Assembly (NCBI GenBank): GCA_035510715.1
Contig: DATKGQ010000017.1
Location: 1-34,566, forward strand
DNA length: 34,566 nt
Direction of reading: 5' to 3'
From: DATKGQ01 sp035510715
GTDB taxonomy: Bacteria > Patescibacteriota > Saccharimonadia > Saccharimonadales > UBA4665
Shown here piece after piece: positions 32,287 through 34,566 of this stretch. Under the pieces are notes generated by a model. It saw only the letters and a list, made by a program, of their open reading frames with translations. It did not search any database and had not been told where the DNA came from. A program made the translations under genes and the position numbers. Position 1 is the first letter of the stretch, and every line of letters begins with the position of its first letter.

Positions 32287-32859
32287 TCACTCTGATTCTG
32301 ATGTCGTATTATTGTTGACTGATTGGGTATCAATTTGCATGCTCATGGATGATGACGTACCTGATTGATTGGCTTGGTTTGAAACATTCAAACTAGTTAC
32401 ACCATTAGGGCTAACTAGAGTTTTAGAGTAGTCAGTATTTGCAGGTACCTGAACATTTTTCCCATTAATAACTACATTATTAGTGGTTGATAATTCGTTC
32501 GGTGAAGTTCTTGTACTAGTGGTTGTGGCAATATTAATTGTTTCGGAAGATTGCACATTATTACCTGAAACTGATTGGTCAACAATAGCTGCATTATTAT
32601 TAGTTTGCGGAGCGCTACTAGAGCTAACGTTTAATGAACTATTGTCTACGGATTGAGCAGGTAATGTTGCGGACATAGATAATAGCTTTGATTTATTGGA
32701 TATTGGGGCAGTGGAATGCCCAAATTGATCATATTTGACCATAAGTAAAGTCACTAATACAACTATTCCGAGTCCTATAAATATAAATTTTCTAGATTTA
32801 AAGATTACTTTATTAAAGAACTTACGTTGAAATAAATCAATATGATTATCTCGATGCAT
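32287..32859 (-). CDS. Membrane-anchored, Ser/Asn-rich extracytoplasmic protein
   Basis: I place the start at ATG 32857-32859 (MHRDNHIDLF); a TTG 21 bp upstream is possible. The 190-residue protein has a basic cytoplasmic N-terminus, one membrane helix (FIFIGLGIVVLVTLLMV, residues ~26-42) and an external domain dominated by Ser, Asn, Thr and Val. It contains one ordered-looking motif, VINGKNVQVPANTDYSKTL, and ends acidic (TTSESE). It is first of three leftward surface-protein genes and may anchor or chaperone the secreted repeat proteins. No family is recognised. Confidence 0.6.
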   Translation of the reverse strand: MHRDNHIDLFQRKFFNKVIFKSRKFIFIGLGIVVLVTLLMVKYDQFGHSTAPISNKSKLLSMSATLPAQSVDNSSLNVSSSSAPQTNNNAAIVDQSVSGNNVQSSETINIATTTSTRTSPNELSTTNNVVINGKNVQVPANTDYSKTLVSPNGVTSLNVSNQANQSGTSSSMSMQIDTQSVNNNTTSESE

Positions 32860-32880
32860 AACTAGTTGCCATTCCCTCAA

Positions 32881-33382
32881 ATTATTGTTCTAGTCTTACC
32901 TAAACATATAGATAAAGCTGTGAGGATTCTTACATTTTGCAATAAATATATTATTTTATAGCTTCTATAGTACTGATGTGTTTTTAATTACACATCATGT
33001 TTATAACTTAATAGATTTATTATTTAATATCAGCTTTTTTTATATTTAACATTTAAAAGTAATTATGAGTAATGCTTAAGAAAATATTAAATGTCGTAAA
33101 ATACATAGTTTGTAATTTAAGTTACAATCATAAACCAAAAAAACGTAAATAGTATCTAGTTAGAGCAGAACCAGTATACTAAATTAATATTAAATAAATT
33201 ATTTGATTGATATGGTATGACGATTAATTACTAAATGAGAAATAACAGGTTTTACTACACGTAATGCATATAAAATAATTAACAGATGTATAATATAAAT
33301 GAATAAATAATTAGTGCATAAAAAATATTATTAACATTGGTATATATAATGAATAAAAAAGTAGTACTATTTAACACAATCG
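32881..33382. other. AT-rich gene-free stretch
   Basis: About 500 bp of very AT-rich sequence separates the surface-protein genes from the tRNA pair. I see no ORF with coding character, no RNA gene and no clear repeat. It probably holds the promoter of the leftward genes. Confidence 0.5.
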
Positions 33383-33411
33383 TTAAGTATACGCTTATCT
33401 ATGTGTATAAT
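33383..33411 (+). promoter_or_regulatory. Promoter of the tRNA-Thr/tRNA-Gly pair
   Basis: TTAAGT (33383-33388), a 17-bp spacer and consensus TATAAT (33406-33411) place transcription start ~5 bp before tRNA-Thr at 33425. Confidence 0.6.
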
Positions 33412-33424
33412 GTTGTTCATATAT

Positions 33425-33501
33425 GCCACCTTAGCTCAGCTGGCTAGAGCATCGCTTTCGTAAAGCGGGGGTCCGGGGTTCAATTCCCCGAGGTGGCTCC
33501 A
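33425..33501 (+). tRNA. tRNA-Thr (anticodon CGT), CCA encoded
   Basis: Acceptor GCCACCT/AGGTGGC. D-arm GCTC-GAGC. Anticodon loop TTCGTAA gives CGT (reads ACG). T-arm CGGGG-TTCAATT-CCCCG. Discriminator T and encoded CCA (33499-33501). Confidence 0.94.
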
Positions 33502-33515
33502 AAAAATATTATTTT

Positions 33516-33593
<78 letters not shown>

Positions 33594-33602
33594 TTATGCT
33601 TA

Positions 33603-33631
33603 TTGTATACCTTCAGTAGCTCATCTATTAT
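33603..33631 (+). promoter_or_regulatory. Promoter of the orphan prepilin gene (leaderless)
   Basis: TTGTAT (33603-33608), a 17-bp spacer and TATTAT (33626-33631) lie just upstream; the -10 ends 9 nt before ATG 33641. No Shine-Dalgarno is present (TTAAGCAGT). Confidence 0.6.
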
Positions 33632-33640
33632 TTAAGCAGT

Positions 33641-34213
33641 ATGAAAAAACTTTGTAAAAATGAATCAGGTTTTAGTGTTATAGAAGTACTAATAGTGATA
33701 GTAATAATAGCTCTAATTGGTATTGCGGGCTGGTTAGTTTATAAACATGAGCACAAAGTGCCAGTTACCACAAACTCTTCAGTATCAACTGCTACAAATA
33801 AATCCTCTCCACAGAATACAAATTATTTCACTATCTCTCAGTGGAATATTAGAGCTCCATATTCTGGTAGTTTGACTCTTCAGTATCAGCCTGTTGCCGG
33901 CAACCCAAATCTTATGAATGTCAGCTCAACTCAACTTAATGCGGGGGGCCCATCAATATGTACAACGGCAGATGGAGCTGTAGGCAATATTGGTAAATAT
34001 TTACCAACCGACGACATACCAACTGAAGGACCACCAGCAGAAACTGCTCAACAATATGTAGAAACGTACCCAAGTGAAGCATACTATGCCAAAGTCGGGA
34101 ATTACTACTATATATACTTTGGGGGACAGTTGAATTCATGCAACAATCTTACCCTTCAAACCCAAACTCTCGATGCATTCGAGAGCATCGTGCCGAAACT
34201 AACCGCCTATTAG
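33641..34213 (+). CDS. Orphan prepilin-like protein
   Basis: The 190-residue protein has leader MKKLCKNESG and the class III motif FSVIEVLIVIVIIALIGIAG with Glu5. A Ser/Thr/Asn-rich linker (VTTNSSVSTATNKSSPQNTN) and a C-terminal globular domain with two cysteines (SICTTADG, NSCNNLTL) follow, probably disulfide-linked. It lies ~13.9 kb from the main pilus cluster (end of pilD to this start), beside tRNA genes. It should be processed by the same PilD. It lacks the long pilin N-helix continuation, so it may be a pseudopilin or a membrane-anchored accessory protein using the pilin export route, rather than a fibre subunit. Confidence 0.8.
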   Translation: MKKLCKNESGFSVIEVLIVIVIIALIGIAGWLVYKHEHKVPVTTNSSVSTATNKSSPQNTNYFTISQWNIRAPYSGSLTLQYQPVAGNPNLMNVSSTQLNAGGPSICTTADGAVGNIGKYLPTDDIPTEGPPAETAQQYVETYPSEAYYAKVGNYYYIYFGGQLNSCNNLTLQTQTLDAFESIVPKLTAY

Positions 34214-34216
34214 TAT

Positions 34217-34245
34217 TGCTGCCGTCTTGCAGCGTTTACTATTTT
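34217..34245 (+). terminator. Intrinsic terminator after the orphan prepilin
   Basis: GCTGC (34218-34222) and GCAGC (34229-34233) form a short stem over CGTCTT, followed by the T-rich GTTTACTATTTT. It lies directly after the stop at 34213. The stem is short, so strength is modest. Confidence 0.55.
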
Positions 34246-34256
34246 AGTATGTCCAG

Positions 34257-34364
34257 TTACTTGAAGTAAGCCTTTGAGTAGGTTTCCTCATCGCCGGCTA
34301 CGGTGTACCAGACAATTTTTGGGTAACTAATATAGTCCGGACAGCATATACAATGCCGCACCAT
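34257..34364 (-). CDS. Possible 35-residue small protein
   Basis: ATG 34362-34364 opens a 35-codon frame with a coding-like ending (PKIVWYTVAGDEETYSKAYF then Lys). It contains a Cys-x-Cys-Cys cluster (HCICCPDY) near the N-terminus. No Shine-Dalgarno is visible. An AT-rich TATTAA box lies 11 nt upstream, in line with the leaderless genes here. It could also be the remnant 3' end of a larger gene cut by the adjacent insertion element. No family is recognised. Confidence 0.35.
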   Translation of the reverse strand: MVRHCICCPDYISYPKIVWYTVAGDEETYSKAYFK

Positions 34365-34420
34365 TATACTTGTAGTTAATAAAAAATATTTAAGATTTAT
34401 TTTTGATATAGTTTAGTTAT

Positions 34421-34566
34421 GGTAGCCTAAATTCAGGCCATTAGTAGGACACTCACTACTTTCGGAGTATTCCTTTCTCATTAGCTAATTGTAGCGCACT
34501 CTTGTAGCCCAGACTTCTCCTGGGCTTATTGTTTATGATGGACATGTATTCATCAACCTGAGTTTG
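34421..34566 (-). mobile_element. End of an IS30-like insertion sequence (continues beyond window)
   Basis: The transposase C-terminus at the right edge is followed by ~35 bp (34421-34455) containing a small hairpin, GCCT-AAATTC-AGGC (34425-34438), which probably includes the terminal inverted repeat. The exact boundary and target duplication cannot be fixed because the other end is outside. Confidence 0.45.
34456..34566 (-). CDS. IS30-family-like transposase, C-terminal fragment (runs off window)
   Basis: Read from the right edge on the minus strand, 36 codons are open to TAG 34456-34458. The peptide contains QVDEYMSIINNKPRRSLGYK followed by SALQLANEKGILRK. The N-N-x-P-R-x-x-L-G-Y/W-K-(S/T) signature is the C-terminal hallmark of IS30-type DDE transposases (INNRPRKxLGxKTP). 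The catalytic part lies outside the window, so integrity cannot be judged. Confidence 0.6.
   Translation of the reverse strand, partial: QTQVDEYMSIINNKPRRSLGYKSALQLANEKGILRK

Noticed and set aside
34506..34526. Terminator-like stem AGCCCAG/CTGGGCT followed by TTATTGTTT
   Set aside because: It lies inside the open frame of the IS30-like transposase fragment on the minus strand and there is no plus-strand gene ending near it.

Overview
The window most likely comes from a Candidatus Saccharibacteria (TM7, Patescibacteria/CPR) chromosome. This is an inference from four things. The type IV pilus cluster lacks an outer-membrane secretin gene. The secreted proteins are Asn/Ser/Thr-rich. Many genes have leaderless-type promoters. 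Stop usage is standard: TGA ends pilM and others, which argues against the TGA-recoding Gracilibacteria/Absconditabacteria. No rRNA, CRISPR array or replication origin was seen.

Layout. 1-824: 3' part of a replication-relaxation-like gene. 1.2-2.1 kb: a GC-richer gene for a small secreted protein, bracketed by two strong inverted-repeat structures. 2.1-7.6 kb: a small membrane protein and a 1581-residue secreted repeat protein. 7.9-19.8 kb: a nearly complete type IV pilus locus. Four minor-pilin genes (PilX-, PilW- and PilV-like plus another prepilin) run leftward. pilM-pilN-pilO-small membrane protein-pilB-pilT-pilC run rightward from a divergent promoter region, followed by a separately promoted major pilin and the prepilin peptidase. 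Both PilB (extension) and PilT (retraction) are present, so a retractile pilus is expected. The 1581-residue protein converges on the minor pilins and could be a pilus-associated adhesin.

19.8-23.3 kb: housekeeping genes: a Xer recombinase, nucleoside diphosphate kinase, tRNA-Arg(CCT), a PH-domain membrane protein, a parvulin-like foldase and tRNA-Asp(GTC). 23.3-26.4 kb: integrative-element DNA. A large serine recombinase gene abuts tRNA-Asp and reads into it antisense; with it are a small coupled gene, a terminase-small-subunit-like HTH gene and a divergent gene of unknown function. 26.5-29.2 kb: a zinc-motif protein, an alpha/beta hydrolase, a SAM methyltransferase and a Nudix protein translationally coupled to it.

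29.2-32.9 kb: three consecutive leftward genes for exported, low-complexity proteins. Two share a Gly-Asn-Thr-rich repeat motif and may build a surface layer or fibre. 33.4-34.2 kb: tRNA-Thr(CGT), tRNA-Gly(CCC) and an orphan prepilin. The right edge holds a possible 35-residue gene and the C-terminal end of an IS30-like transposase.

A recurrent signal is an (extended) -10 box ending 6-10 nt before the start codon with no Shine-Dalgarno. It is seen at the minor-pilin operon, pilM, pilD, xer, the hydrolase, the methyltransferase and the orphan prepilin, and more weakly at the small membrane protein at 2.5 kb. It implies leaderless mRNAs. Genes with clear Shine-Dalgarno sequences coexist.
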